A stretch of 64,000 nt of DNA from positions 1 to 64,000 of the forward strand of contig CAWCOY010000004.1 in the NCBI GenBank assembly GCA_963797265.1, read 5' to 3'. This stretch comes from DASUPK01 sp963797265. GTDB taxonomy: Bacteria > Actinomycetota > Thermoleophilia > Solirubrobacterales > 70-9. Numbering within the stretch: the stretch's first letter is position 1; each line of letters begins with the position of its first letter. Under the pieces are notes generated by a model that searched no databases, had not been told where the DNA came from, and saw only the letters and a list, made by a program, of their open reading frames with translations. Positions 1 through 8,010 of this stretch are shown piece by piece. The translations under genes were made by a program, and so were the position numbers.

Positions 1-57
1 CGGATAGCGGCTCGTCAGCCGCCTGCTGCGCAGTCCCTTGAAGAGCCAGGAGATCAC
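1..57 (-). CDS. NuoB/HyfI-like small subunit, 5' end only
   Basis: Only the first 19 codons are in the window; they read VISWLFKGLRSRRLTSRYP. This resembles the start of the Fe-S small subunit of complex I (NuoB) and of group 4 hydrogenases (HyfI/HycG), where a KGLR and TxxYP stretch precedes the cluster cysteines. The GTG start overlaps the stop of the large-subunit gene as GTGA, so it is the next gene of the same operon. The cluster ligands lie outside the window and cannot be checked. Call rests on a short segment plus gene order. Confidence 0.65.
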   Translation of the reverse strand, partial: MISWLFKGLRSRRLTSRYP

Positions 58-1511
58 CGGTCACACCCCGCCGGCGAGAGGCCGAGGCTGTGCTCGATGA
101 AGGCGAAATCGGTCAGGACCTGTCCCTTGAAGAGGCGGTTGAAGATGCCGAAGTTGGCGAAGGAGGCGGCGCGGATGTGACAGAAGGCGAGGCGGTCAGG
201 TCCGCCTGCGCTCAGGTAATAGACGGTCTCGCCGCGAGCCGACTCGGCCACGCCCACGGCCTCTGTCGCCCGCAGGGACCCGAGCTCAACCGAGGCTTCG
301 CCGCCCGGCAACGAGCCGAGCAGACGATCCAGTAAGCGGAGCGACTCCGCGATCTCGCCGGTCCGCACCTCGATCCTGCCCATCGCATCGCCGTCCTCAT
401 GCACCTGAAGCTCGGGCGGGTGCTCGCTGTAGGCCGCGTAGGAAAGCTCCCGCCTGGCGTCGGTGGCGATTCCCGAACCGCGCGCGACAGGGCCGACGCA
501 GCCGAAGTCACGCGCGTCTTTCTGGGAGAGCGGCCCCGCGCTGATCAGCCGATCGAGGAAGGAGTCGGTCTCCATCAGCAACCGGAGCGCGGCCCGGTAG
601 TCACCGCCCCAACGGTCGAGCTCGCTGCGCAGACGGGTGACGTTTCCCGAGTCGAGTTCCAGGGCGACGCCTCCCGGCACGATCGCCCCGCGCAGGTAGC
701 GGTTGCCGGTTGTGGCGGCGGCCAGGCGATGGAGCCGCTCCTTGAGGGCGGCGAACTGAGCCTGCCCGACCGTGAGCGAGGCGTCCTCGCATTCGCGCAC
801 GATCACCTCGAGGTGGTTGTAGATCCGCTCGATCTCGGCGAGCAGCGAGCGAAGGGCAAGGGCCTGGGCCGGGACGTCGACCGCGGCGAGGGTCTCGAGG
901 GCCTGGGAGAAGGCGAGGGCATGAGCCACGCTCGAGGTCCCCGAGATGCGCTCGGCTACCAGGACCGCCTGCCCGAGCGGCACCTCGCAGATCCGCCGCT
1001 CGCCACCGCGGCGCTTGAAGAAGAGTCGCTGCGCGCAGTAGGCGACGTCCTCGCCGCTGGTCTGGATCAGGTACTCGGCGGTCTCGAACACTCCCGAGCG
1101 AACCGGCCCATAAGGGATGACGAACACACCTGGCCCGCCCAGCCGACGATGCCCGCGGTGCTCGAACTCGCCGGCCCGTTCCGGCAACCGCTCCCCGTTC
1201 GGCTGGCGCAGAAGGGGCTCAAGCCGGGGATGGCCGATCGGCTCGATCCCGTGGAGGTCGTGGATCTCGCGCTCGTGCCAGTGGGCCGCCGGGACCTGCG
1301 GAGTGAGCGAAGGGTAGGTGGCTCCATCCGAGAGGCTGACGCGAAGGGCATTGACTTTCCCGCCGTCCCGGACGAGGGCGACCAGCTCTCCCCCGCTCTC
1401 ATCGGGCACGACGAAGAGCGTCATCAACCTGCCCCCGGCCTCGACCAGCTCACTTACCGCCGGGGCGAGCTGGCGCGGATAGGCGATCTCGGTGGAGCGC
1501 AGCTCGCTCAT
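54..1511 (-). CDS. Hydrogenase/complex I large-subunit homologue (HyfG-like) lacking Ni ligands
   Basis: Soluble-arm subunit of a complex-I/group 4 hydrogenase-like membrane complex, 485 aa. A NuoC-like N-terminal domain (about residues 5-115, with HWHEREIHDLHGI and LLRQPNGERLP) is fused to a NuoD/hydrogenase large-subunit domain (about 130-485). Where [NiFe] enzymes carry the L1 motif RxCGxC this protein reads RISGTSS (Ser190, Ser193). The C-terminal DPCxxC is also missing; only one late Cys remains in SPAGCDR. The Ni site is therefore gone, and I infer an Ehr-type (energy-converting hydrogenase related) subunit rather than a hydrogenase. It overlaps its upstream gene as ATGA and its downstream gene as GTGA. 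Electron donor is unknown. Confidence 0.85.
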   Translation of the reverse strand: MSELRSTEIAYPRQLAPAVSELVEAGGRLMTLFVVPDESGGELVALVRDGGKVNALRVSLSDGATYPSLTPQVPAAHWHEREIHDLHGIEPIGHPRLEPLLRQPNGERLPERAGEFEHRGHRRLGGPGVFVIPYGPVRSGVFETAEYLIQTSGEDVAYCAQRLFFKRRGGERRICEVPLGQAVLVAERISGTSSVAHALAFSQALETLAAVDVPAQALALRSLLAEIERIYNHLEVIVRECEDASLTVGQAQFAALKERLHRLAAATTGNRYLRGAIVPGGVALELDSGNVTRLRSELDRWGGDYRAALRLLMETDSFLDRLISAGPLSQKDARDFGCVGPVARGSGIATDARRELSYAAYSEHPPELQVHEDGDAMGRIEVRTGEIAESLRLLDRLLGSLPGGEASVELGSLRATEAVGVAESARGETVYYLSAGGPDRLAFCHIRAASFANFGIFNRLFKGQVLTDFAFIEHSLGLSPAGCDR

Positions 1512-2977
1512 GTGTGGCCGCCGATCACGTTCGTGGCGCTGCGCAGCAGATCGTTGAGCGGATCGGGAATCCAGAGGCCGAGGAGGAGCAGGGCGAGGAA
1601 GCTCACGATCATCGCCGCCGCCATCAGCGGCTGCTGCGGGCGGCGGCTGCGCTCGGTCGGCCTCTCGGGCGGCTCCGAGAGCACCATCCGGTGGAAGGTC
1701 CGGTAGAGCCCGACGAAGGCGACGTTGGCGAGCAGGATCACCAGGCCCGCGAGGAAGAAGGAGGACTTCTGGAAGCCTCCGGTGACGATCAGCACCTCGC
1801 TGCGGAAGAGACCGAAAGGCGGCATTCCGGAAATCGCCACGGCGGCAGCGAGGACCATGAAGCCGGTGAGAGGCGCGACCCGCATCACCCCGCGCACCCC
1901 GCCCGCCGAACGGGTGTCGTAGCGACTGAGGAGCTCCCCGGCGCCGAAGAAGGCAAGGCTCTTGCCGGCAGCGTGGGCGAGGACGTGAAGGAAGGCCCCG
2001 TAGGCGGCGATTGGCCCGCCGATCCCGACCCCGAGGCTGACTATGCCGATGTGCTCGATCGATGAATAGGCGAGCAGCCGCTTGTAGTTCACCTGCCGCA
2101 GCGCAAAGAGCGCCGCAAGCAGCAGGGAGAGAGCGCCGAAGACGATCAGCAGGACGCGGACGTAGGTGGTCCCGGCCGCCCCCTCACAGATCGCCCCGAG
2201 GCGGAGCACGGCGTAGAGCGCGGTGGCGAGCAGCGCTCCGGAGAGCATCGCGCTCACCGGGCTCGGGCCTTCGGAGTGGGCGTCCGGCAGCCAGGCGTGC
2301 ATCGGCACCAAGCCGGCCTTGGTCCCGAAGCCGACCACGACCAGGCCGAAGGCGGCCTTGGTCAGCGTCGGCGAAAGCTGGTGGGCGACTCCGGCGAGCT
2401 CGGTGTAGCGCGGGATGAAGCCCTGGCCGAGAACCGGGACGGCCGCCAGGTAGAGCAGCACGATGCCGAGCAGCCCGACGGCGAGGCCGGCCGAGCCGAT
2501 CACCACGTACTTCCAGCCGGCCTCGAGCGAGGCGTCGTCCCCTTCGCTGGTGACCAGCAAGGCGCTGACGACCGTGGTCAGCTCGACCGCGACCCAGAGC
2601 ACGGCCAGGTCGTTGACCAGGGGCGTCGCCAGCAAGGTCAGGCCGAAGAGGTTGAGCAGCGGCCAGTAGAGGCGCCTGAGCCTGACGTGGCCGATTCCGG
2701 GCTTCAGGTAGCCAGCCGAGTAGACGGCGACCAGCGCGTAGACGAAGGAGACACCGAGCAGGAAGACCCCGCTCAGCCCGTCGACGTGGACGACGTCCCC
2801 GAGGGCGTTTTGCCCCGGGTCGATGTCGTAGCCGAAGACGAGGACCAGGCTCGCCGCGAGCGAACCGACCCCGGCGGCGATCGAGACCCAGGCCGACGCC
2901 GGCCTGTCCCCGAGCAGCCAGGTCAGTCCCGCCGCGATCAGCGGCAGCGCAACGATGATCAGAGCCCAGGCGCCCAT
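1508..2977 (-). CDS. Antiporter-like membrane subunit (HyfF/NuoN/MrpD family)
   Basis: A 489-aa polytopic membrane protein with hydrophobic segments along its whole length. The central block KAGLVPMHAWLPDAHSEGPS is the signature of the proton-antiporter-type subunits of complex I, Mrp antiporters and Hyf hydrogenases, including the conserved Lys and the PxHxWLPDAH stretch. It would form the ion-translocating part of the complex encoded by this operon. Start and stop overlap the neighbours by 1 bp (TGATG) and 4 bp (ATGA). It is the only antiporter-like subunit visible here; no HyfB-like gene lies upstream of the NuoH-like gene. Confidence 0.88.
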   Translation of the reverse strand: MGAWALIIVALPLIAAGLTWLLGDRPASAWVSIAAGVGSLAASLVLVFGYDIDPGQNALGDVVHVDGLSGVFLLGVSFVYALVAVYSAGYLKPGIGHVRLRRLYWPLLNLFGLTLLATPLVNDLAVLWVAVELTTVVSALLVTSEGDDASLEAGWKYVVIGSAGLAVGLLGIVLLYLAAVPVLGQGFIPRYTELAGVAHQLSPTLTKAAFGLVVVGFGTKAGLVPMHAWLPDAHSEGPSPVSAMLSGALLATALYAVLRLGAICEGAAGTTYVRVLLIVFGALSLLLAALFALRQVNYKRLLAYSSIEHIGIVSLGVGIGGPIAAYGAFLHVLAHAAGKSLAFFGAGELLSRYDTRSAGGVRGVMRVAPLTGFMVLAAAVAISGMPPFGLFRSEVLIVTGGFQKSSFFLAGLVILLANVAFVGLYRTFHRMVLSEPPERPTERSRRPQQPLMAAAMIVSFLALLLLGLWIPDPLNDLLRSATNVIGGHT

Positions 2978-3648
2978 CAGCCGCGGAGGGTGTTCATGTC
3001 GATCACGCTCGTTCCCTCGGCCCGGGCGACGATCAGCCGAGCGAGCACTCCGTAGAAGAGGACCGCCGCCAGCACATCGAAGAGCAGCAGGAAGCCGATC
3101 ACGAAGGGAAGCCCGGGTGCTATCGCGACGGTGGCGAAGAAGACCCCGTTCTCCAGGACGAGCAGCCCGACGATCTGGCTGATCAGGTTCTGGCGCGTGA
3201 TCATGAAGAAGAAGCCGATCAGGATCAGGGCGATCGGCATCCCCAGGATCGGGTCGGGCAAGAGGGCGCCGGTGGCGTCCAGTGCGGCCGCGGACCAGTA
3301 GGAGAACCCGGCCAGCACGGCGCCGAGAAGCAGCGACATCGGCACCTGGATCACCAGGGGCACCTCGTGCTCTGCTACCTGGAAGGTGAGCTGGCGGTTG
3401 ATCCCGATCGGGATCAGGAAGCTCTTGATCGCCAGGGTGAGCGCGCCGAGGACGATCAGGTCGACCGAGGAGCGATTGATCCCGACGAGGACGGCGAACG
3501 CAGCGGCGAACGCCGACTGGATCGCGTAGACCCGGATCTGCTCGTGGACCAGTTTCGCCCCGAGCAGTGCGATGGCGCTGAGCAGCGCCCCGATCGCGAT
3601 CAGGGCCGCGAGTGCGTGGGCGAGGTCGTAATGGGGTCCGGGCGCCAA
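2977..3648 (-). CDS. HyfE-like membrane subunit
   Basis: A 223-aa membrane protein with about seven hydrophobic segments, lying between the NuoH-like and antiporter-like genes. This is the position and size of HyfE, whose C-terminal half resembles NuoK (here ITRQNLISQIVGLLVLENG with a buried Glu). The predicted start is TTG at 3648, 4 bp after the stop of the previous gene; no better in-frame ATG or GTG precedes the first hydrophobic segment. It presumably helps connect the NuoH-like and antiporter-like subunits. Assignment rests on topology, the ENG region and gene order. Confidence 0.75.
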   Translation of the reverse strand: MAPGPHYDLAHALAALIAIGALLSAIALLGAKLVHEQIRVYAIQSAFAAAFAVLVGINRSSVDLIVLGALTLAIKSFLIPIGINRQLTFQVAEHEVPLVIQVPMSLLLGAVLAGFSYWSAAALDATGALLPDPILGMPIALILIGFFFMITRQNLISQIVGLLVLENGVFFATVAIAPGLPFVIGFLLLFDVLAAVLFYGVLARLIVARAEGTSVIDMNTLRG

Positions 3649-3652
3649 CGCC

Positions 3653-4603
3653 TCAGCCGTTCGCCAGGTAGAAGACGAGGATCGCCAGCAGGGAGAGGAC
3701 GAAGCCGGCGCCCATGAAGTCGGGGATGCGGAAGAGCCGGAGCTTCGCGACCGTCGATTCGATCACCACGATCACCAGGGCCAGGCCGAGCATCTTCGCC
3801 AGCAGCAGCCCGAGCGCCAGGGCGACGTCGCCGGCGCCCCTGGTGTCCGCGAGCCCCCAGGGCACGACCAGCACGTTGAGGAAGACGACGTAGAGCAGGT
3901 ACTGCTTCATCGCCGAGGCCCAGCGGAAGAGCGCCATCGCCGGGCCCGAGTGCTCGAAGAGCCGGGCGTCGTCGATCATCCCGAACTCGAGCGTCGAGCC
4001 ATGGCTCTCGATCGGCACGCGCCCGGTGTCGACGATCAGCATCAGGAAGAAGGCGGCGGCCGCGAGCAGGTGGCTCGGCCGGAAGTACTCGGAGGCCGAT
4101 CCCTGGATCGTCGCGTTGAGCGCGTAGGGCAGGTCGGTGCCGCTGACCAGCGCGACGGTGAAGAAGACGAAGATCAGCGTCGGCTCGACCAGGGTCGCCA
4201 CCGACTGGGTCCGGCTCGAGCCGAGCGCCGCGTAGGGCGAGCCGGAGTCGACGCCGGCGAGCGCGGTGACGAAACCGGCCAGGCCGAAGAGAAGGGCGCC
4301 CGCGAGGATGTCGCCGGCCGTCCCCAGCGGCAGCGGGAAGCTCGTCAGGATCGGGATCAGGAAGGCGATCGCGCAGTAGGCGGCGACCGCGATCACCGGG
4401 GCGATCTCAAAGAAGGGCGAGGAGGAGGCCGGGTGGAGCGTCTCCTTGCGGAAGAACTTGGCGATGTCGTAGTAGGGCTGCAGGACCGAGGGCCCGCGGC
4501 GAGACTGGAGCTGGGCTTCGAGCTTCGCGATCACGCCGCTCAGAAGCGGCGCGAAGACGAGCATGCTGCCGACCTGGCAGATCTGAATAGTCCACGGCGG
4601 CAT
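3653..4603 (-). CDS. NuoH/HyfC-like membrane subunit
   Basis: A 316-aa integral membrane protein of the complex I subunit 1 family (NuoH, HyfC, HycD). The cytoplasmic loop SRRGPSVLQPYYDIAKFFRK matches the family pattern RxGPxxxQPxxDxxKxxxKE, and acidic loop residues such as ESHGSTLEFGMIDD are present. This subunit usually links the quinone- or cluster-proximal soluble arm to the ion-pumping modules. It is the first gene of the visible operon, starting with ATG at 4603. A 10-bp perfect hairpin lies 20 bp upstream in the leader. Confidence 0.88.
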   Translation of the reverse strand: MPPWTIQICQVGSMLVFAPLLSGVIAKLEAQLQSRRGPSVLQPYYDIAKFFRKETLHPASSSPFFEIAPVIAVAAYCAIAFLIPILTSFPLPLGTAGDILAGALLFGLAGFVTALAGVDSGSPYAALGSSRTQSVATLVEPTLIFVFFTVALVSGTDLPYALNATIQGSASEYFRPSHLLAAAAFFLMLIVDTGRVPIESHGSTLEFGMIDDARLFEHSGPAMALFRWASAMKQYLLYVVFLNVLVVPWGLADTRGAGDVALALGLLLAKMLGLALVIVVIESTVAKLRLFRIPDFMGAGFVLSLLAILVFYLANG

Positions 4604-4622
4604 CGAGGTGCGCTTGCGCAGG

Positions 4623-4651
4623 CTCCTATCTCGAAGTTGAAGAGATAGGAG
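4623..4651 (-). promoter_or_regulatory. Leader hairpin upstream of the hydrogenase-like operon
   Basis: CTCCTATCTC (4623-4632) and GAGATAGGAG (4642-4651) form a perfect 10-bp inverted repeat around a 9-nt loop. It lies 20-48 bp before the ATG of the NuoH-like gene, in the 163-bp gap after the pyrophosphatase gene. No T-run follows on the minus strand, so an operator or RNA leader structure is as likely as a terminator for the gene upstream. The rest of this gap shows nothing recognisable. Confidence 0.45.
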
Positions 4652-4766
4652 TCATCAGCCTTCAGCGGAGGCATCTTGGCGCGAGCGCCGCGGCGAACTC
4701 CATCGCCGCGTCCCAAAGGACGGCGGCATCATAGCGGCGAATCCCCCACCAGCTAAAGCCTTTCGC

Positions 4767-5303
4767 CTAGGTGATCCGCTCGCGTTCCCGTTCGACGCTG
4801 AGCCGGAGGGCGTCCTCGACCTCACTCTCGGCCTCGGCCCGACCGGCCCATCCTTCGATCGTGCTGGCCCGATCCGGCTCGAGGTCCTTGTAGACGAGGA
4901 AGAAGTGCTCGATCTCGTCGAGCACGCGGCGCGAGACCTGCTCGAGCTCGCTCACTCCCTCCCACTCCGGATCGCCTAACGGAAGGCAGAGGATCTTGTC
5001 GTCGACGCCGTCCTCGTCGCTCATCCGGAAGACGCCGATCGGCCGAACGGCGATCCGGCAGCCCGGAAAGGTTGGTTCCTCGTTCAGAATCAGGGCGTCG
5101 AGATGGGAGTCGATGCGAATACCGCCCGTTCCCCTGCCCTCGCGACGGCCCGTGGTCAGGGTGTCCTCGATGAACCCGTAGTCGGCCGGAAAGACCACGG
5201 ACGCGAACAGGCGACGATCGAGCCGTAGGACGCCGCGCTCCTCGTCGTACTCGTACTTGTTGCGACTGCCCTTGGGTACTTCGACGAAGCAGCTCACCTC
5301 CAT
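4767..5303 (-). CDS. Inorganic pyrophosphatase homologue with altered active-site motif
   Basis: Family I soluble pyrophosphatase fold by sequence, 178 aa: EVPKGSRNKYEYD at the N-terminus, DYGFIEDTL, then RPIGVFRMSDEDGVDDK, which contains the later metal-binding aspartates (Asp96, Asp101). The classic DxDPxD signature reads I64-D-S-H-L-D69 when aligned on its last Asp, so the first two metal-binding acids are replaced by Ile64 and Ser66. It is preceded by an unusual Gly/Arg-rich stretch (TTGRREGRGTGG). Known family members hydrolyse PPi to phosphate in the cytoplasm. Whether this copy still does so is doubtful from the motif alone. The ATG start follows an AAGGAG-like site. Confidence 0.82.
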   Translation of the reverse strand: MEVSCFVEVPKGSRNKYEYDEERGVLRLDRRLFASVVFPADYGFIEDTLTTGRREGRGTGGIRIDSHLDALILNEEPTFPGCRIAVRPIGVFRMSDEDGVDDKILCLPLGDPEWEGVSELEQVSRRVLDEIEHFFLVYKDLEPDRASTIEGWAGRAEAESEVEDALRLSVERERERIT

Positions 5304-5352
5304 CGTCCGACTCCTTTCGGTTGATCTCCGGTTTGCAGTCGCGCCACTCGAC

Positions 5353-5817
5353 CTACCTCCTCAGAGATGCGATCAGCGCGTCGCGGTCAGCGAGCAGATC
5401 GAGCGCTGCCACGATCGACGGGCAGACCATGTCCGCGTTCCCGATCGCTTCTCTGCTGAGCCCCTCGGGCCCGAGAACGGCAATCGCCAGGGCGACCTCG
5501 TCGAACATCGCAGCGTCGTTTCGGCCGTTGCCAATCGCGGCGCACCGCTCCGCGCCGAGCGTCGCCGCCGCTTCGCGCTTCTCTTCGCCCGTCGTCACCC
5601 GCCGGGCCGTGACGCCAAGCTTCTCGGAGATCTCCGAGAGAGACCCAAACGTGTCCGCGGAGAGCAGATGGATCTCGAGATCACCGCCCAGGCTCTCAAG
5701 CCGCTCGGCCACCCCCTCGATCAGCCGGCCTCGGTCGGTGAGTGTGCCGTTGACGTCCAGGAGGAGATGATCGAGCTCAAGTGGCTCCACACCGGGGATC
5801 TCGACGGCGATCGTCAT
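5353..5817 (-). CDS. Small HAD-family protein (soluble P-type-ATPase-like, COG4087-like)
   Basis: A 154-aa protein with HAD motifs. Motif I is LLLDVNGTLTD, motif II lies at LLSADTFGS, a Lys is in GEEKREAAATLG, and the acidic motif is GNGRNDAAMFDEV. There is no cap domain, as in the stand-alone soluble P-type ATPase-like phosphatases. The nucleophile Asp is present, but the second Asp of DxD is Asn, a variation also common in P-type ATPase-like members (DKTGT). Substrate unknown. Its ATG overlaps the stop of the HNH-repeat gene as ATGA, so the two are likely co-transcribed. Confidence 0.75.
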   Translation of the reverse strand: MTIAVEIPGVEPLELDHLLLDVNGTLTDRGRLIEGVAERLESLGGDLEIHLLSADTFGSLSEISEKLGVTARRVTTGEEKREAAATLGAERCAAIGNGRNDAAMFDEVALAIAVLGPEGLSREAIGNADMVCPSIVAALDLLADRDALIASLRR

Positions 5818-6560
5818 CGCTGTGCCTTTACCACCCGCGCCCAGCGCCGCACCCCGCCGCGCCGGCTGGCCGCCTGGTACAGGGTTCTTCTCCCGCTTGA
5901 GACGAACTCCCGGTAGGGCGGCCAGCGACCTCGCTGCCCGCAGAACTCGATCAGCTCCCGGTGAATCCGCTCATCGGTCCACTTGGGCGACCTTCGCGGA
6001 ACGGTCTGCTCCCGCACGAGGCCGAGCCGGTCGGCCCAGTGATCAGGACCACCCCGGGCGTAGACGGCAGCGAGGAGATTCCCCTTGCTCGCGCCCGCGA
6101 ACTCCGGCTTGCTCGGCCAATCCTTTCGCTCTCGAGTGAACTCGCGGAGCTCGCGTTCGATCCGCTCATCGGTCCAGACCCGTCGGGAACCACGCCGCTC
6201 GTCCGAAAGCGGCAGCCCAAACTCCTCGGCCCAGCGCGGCGGCCCGCCCGTGCGGGTGATCGCATCGCGAAGCGGCTTCAGCCCGGCATGCTCGAATTCG
6301 ATTCGGGTGGGCCAGACCTTGCGGCCGCTCAGAAAGGGCGAAAGGTCCGAGCGAATGCGCTCATCGGTCCAGACCGGGGCGTAGCCCGGCGAGCGCTCGA
6401 CATACGCAAGGCCTAATTTGCGCGCCCAAAAACGGGCGCCACCGTCTTGGGTAACCCGGTCCCGCAGACCCTTCTTGCCTCGGCGCTGGAACTCGCGGTA
6501 GGAAGGCCACTCTTCGTAGCCGGCCAGGAACTCCTCGAGCTCTTCACGCAGAGTGCTCAT
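5814..6560 (-). CDS. Protein of four homing-endonuclease-associated (HNH-associated) repeats
   Basis: A 248-aa protein made almost entirely of four repeats of about 55-60 residues. Each begins with a WTDERI-like helix and follows the pattern xxLxxFxxxxxxWPxxxEFxxxGxxxLxxAxxxxGGxxxWAxxLGL. This resembles the homing-endonuclease-associated repeat (HNH_repeat), a small DNA-binding unit often found beside HNH or GIY-YIG nucleases. No nuclease domain is present here, so I infer a sequence-specific DNA-binding protein. The third repeat unit ends with KGNLLAAVYARGGPDHWADR. It overlaps the Nudix gene (ATGA) and the HAD gene (ATGA), an unusual operon context for such repeats. Confidence 0.75.
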   Translation of the reverse strand: MSTLREELEEFLAGYEEWPSYREFQRRGKKGLRDRVTQDGGARFWARKLGLAYVERSPGYAPVWTDERIRSDLSPFLSGRKVWPTRIEFEHAGLKPLRDAITRTGGPPRWAEEFGLPLSDERRGSRRVWTDERIERELREFTRERKDWPSKPEFAGASKGNLLAAVYARGGPDHWADRLGLVREQTVPRRSPKWTDERIHRELIEFCGQRGRWPPYREFVSSGRRTLYQAASRRGGVRRWARVVKAQR

Positions 6561-7015
6561 CCCGCCTCGAGCTGCGGGTCCCAGAGATTGCCAAGCCAGC
6601 GCCCGCCGGGCGGAAACGAGGCGTTCTCACCGCCGGCGAAACCGTCCTCGCGGATCTGTTCGAGAACTGGCGGCAGCACCGAGCTCGGATCAGCGTCGAT
6701 TCCGAGGAGCTCGACATCTTCCGAGGTGGCCGTCCCGTGGGCCTCACCGCGGAAGATCACGTTCAGGTCATGGCGCTTGTTCGGAGCGCTGACCTCGGCT
6801 ACGTAGAGCAGCTGCCCTACTCGGATCCGTAATCCGGTCTCCTCCATCACCTCGCGGAGCAGGGCGTCGGGGAGCAATTCTCCGCTCTTCACCCGCCCAC
6901 CGGGGAGGGTGGTGTGGGTGATCCCGCGACGTTGCTCGCGACTGACGACAATCGCCCCACCGAGGTGGATCACGGCCCGCACTCGGACCGAAATCGGCGA
7001 GAGCGTCGGAATCAC
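6557..7015 (-). CDS. Nudix hydrolase
   Basis: A 152-aa protein containing the Nudix box GX5EX7REUXEEXGU as GGRVKSGELLPDALLREV followed by MEETGL, at about residues 39-63. The start codon is GTG at 7015. Nudix enzymes cleave nucleoside-diphosphate derivatives using metals held by the REUXEE glutamates, all present here. Substrate cannot be told from the sequence. A C-terminal extension (GGENASFPPGGRWLGN) is not part of the core. It is followed by the HNH-repeat gene with a 4-bp overlap. Confidence 0.85.
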   Translation of the reverse strand: MIPTLSPISVRVRAVIHLGGAIVVSREQRRGITHTTLPGGRVKSGELLPDALLREVMEETGLRIRVGQLLYVAEVSAPNKRHDLNVIFRGEAHGTATSEDVELLGIDADPSSVLPPVLEQIREDGFAGGENASFPPGGRWLGNLWDPQLEAG

Positions 7016-7051
7016 AACCGGCCTCGCCTGTCCCTGGTCTGGGGCGGATGC

Positions 7052-7252
7052 TCAGCCACGCTTGCGTGCCTCCCTCCAGATCGAGAGGCTGAGAAGGAAG
7101 CCGACCGCCACCGGCATCACGAACCAAGCCGAGCTGCTCTCGCTGACCAGCGCGGTCGCTCCCAGGGCCAGGACCACTCCGGCGGCAGTGAGCCAGTCAT
7201 CGCCGGCGATGAACTCCCACACTCCCAGCAGGAACTCGCGCACTCGCCTCAC
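7052..7252 (-). CDS. Small two-TM membrane protein
   Basis: A 66-aa protein with two hydrophobic segments (about residues 20-36 and 43-58) and basic ends. I do not recognise a family. Its start overlaps the stop of the larger COG4280-like membrane gene by 4 bp, so the two are probably translated together and may work in the same membrane complex. Confidence 0.6.
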   Translation of the reverse strand: MRRVREFLLGVWEFIAGDDWLTAAGVVLALGATALVSESSSAWFVMPVAVGFLLSLSIWREARKRG

Positions 7253-8010
7253 GCCTCGGCCACCTCGATCGCTGGGCTCTCCGCGGCCCGGGTCGCGCGG
7301 GCGAGCCGGACCAGGCCGAGCGAGAAGAGGAGCACGCTCGCCACGATCGCGAGCAGGGCCGCATCACCGCCCGGCCAGCTCGCGCCCGCCCCTTCGCCAC
7401 CCCAGAAGATGCCGAACGAGGTCAGCATCACCCCGACGCTGAACTTCATCGCGTTCTCCGGCACGCGGGAGAGGGGCCGATGCACCACGACTCCGACCGT
7501 GGCGACCAGCAGCACGGCGGCGACCGCGGCCGCCGCGGCAAGGCCGACCCGGTGCTGGTTGGCGCCGAAGGTCAGGGCGATGAAGACCACCTCGAGCCCC
7601 TCGAGCAAGACACCCTTGAAGGCGATCGTGAAGGCGTAGCCGTCGAAGCCCTCCTGCCAGGCGCCGGCGGCCCGCGCCGCCTCAACCTCCTCCCGGTAGA
7701 TCTCTTCCTCGTCGTGCTTTGCCTTGACGCCGGCGGCGCGCAGAATCGCCTTGCGCAGCCACTGCAGGCCGAAGACGAGAAGCAGGCCACCGACGACCAG
7801 GCGCAGGGTGTTGATCGGTAGCGAGGTCAGGCCCGGCCCGATGATCGCCGTGGCCGCCCCCAAGGCGATGACGGCGACACCACAGCCGATCAAGGCCGAG
7901 CGCCAGCTGCGGGTCGTCCCGACGGCGAGCACGATCGTCAGGGCCTCGACCGCCTCGACCGTGCAGGCCAGGAAGACCGAGATCGCGAGGCCGATCTCCT
8001 GCCCGCTCAT
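7249..8010 (-). CDS. Predicted multi-pass membrane protein (COG4280-like)
   Basis: A 253-aa polytopic protein with about seven hydrophobic segments in two halves. Each half carries an acidic intramembrane motif: CTVEAVEALTIVLAVG near residue 15 and FKGVLLEGLEVVFIALTFG near 131. The two are separated by a charged cytoplasmic loop (KAKHDEEEIYREEVEAAR). Paired ExxE motifs in TM helices recall metal-transporting families such as FTR1 iron permease, and the protein resembles the COG4280 group of unknown function. A cation-transport role is inference. Start ATG overlaps the DUF6062 stop by 4 bp. Confidence 0.65.
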   Translation of the reverse strand: MSGQEIGLAISVFLACTVEAVEALTIVLAVGTTRSWRSALIGCGVAVIALGAATAIIGPGLTSLPINTLRLVVGGLLLVFGLQWLRKAILRAAGVKAKHDEEEIYREEVEAARAAGAWQEGFDGYAFTIAFKGVLLEGLEVVFIALTFGANQHRVGLAAAAAVAAVLLVATVGVVVHRPLSRVPENAMKFSVGVMLTSFGIFWGGEGAGASWPGGDAALLAIVASVLLFSLGLVRLARATRAAESPAIEVAEA

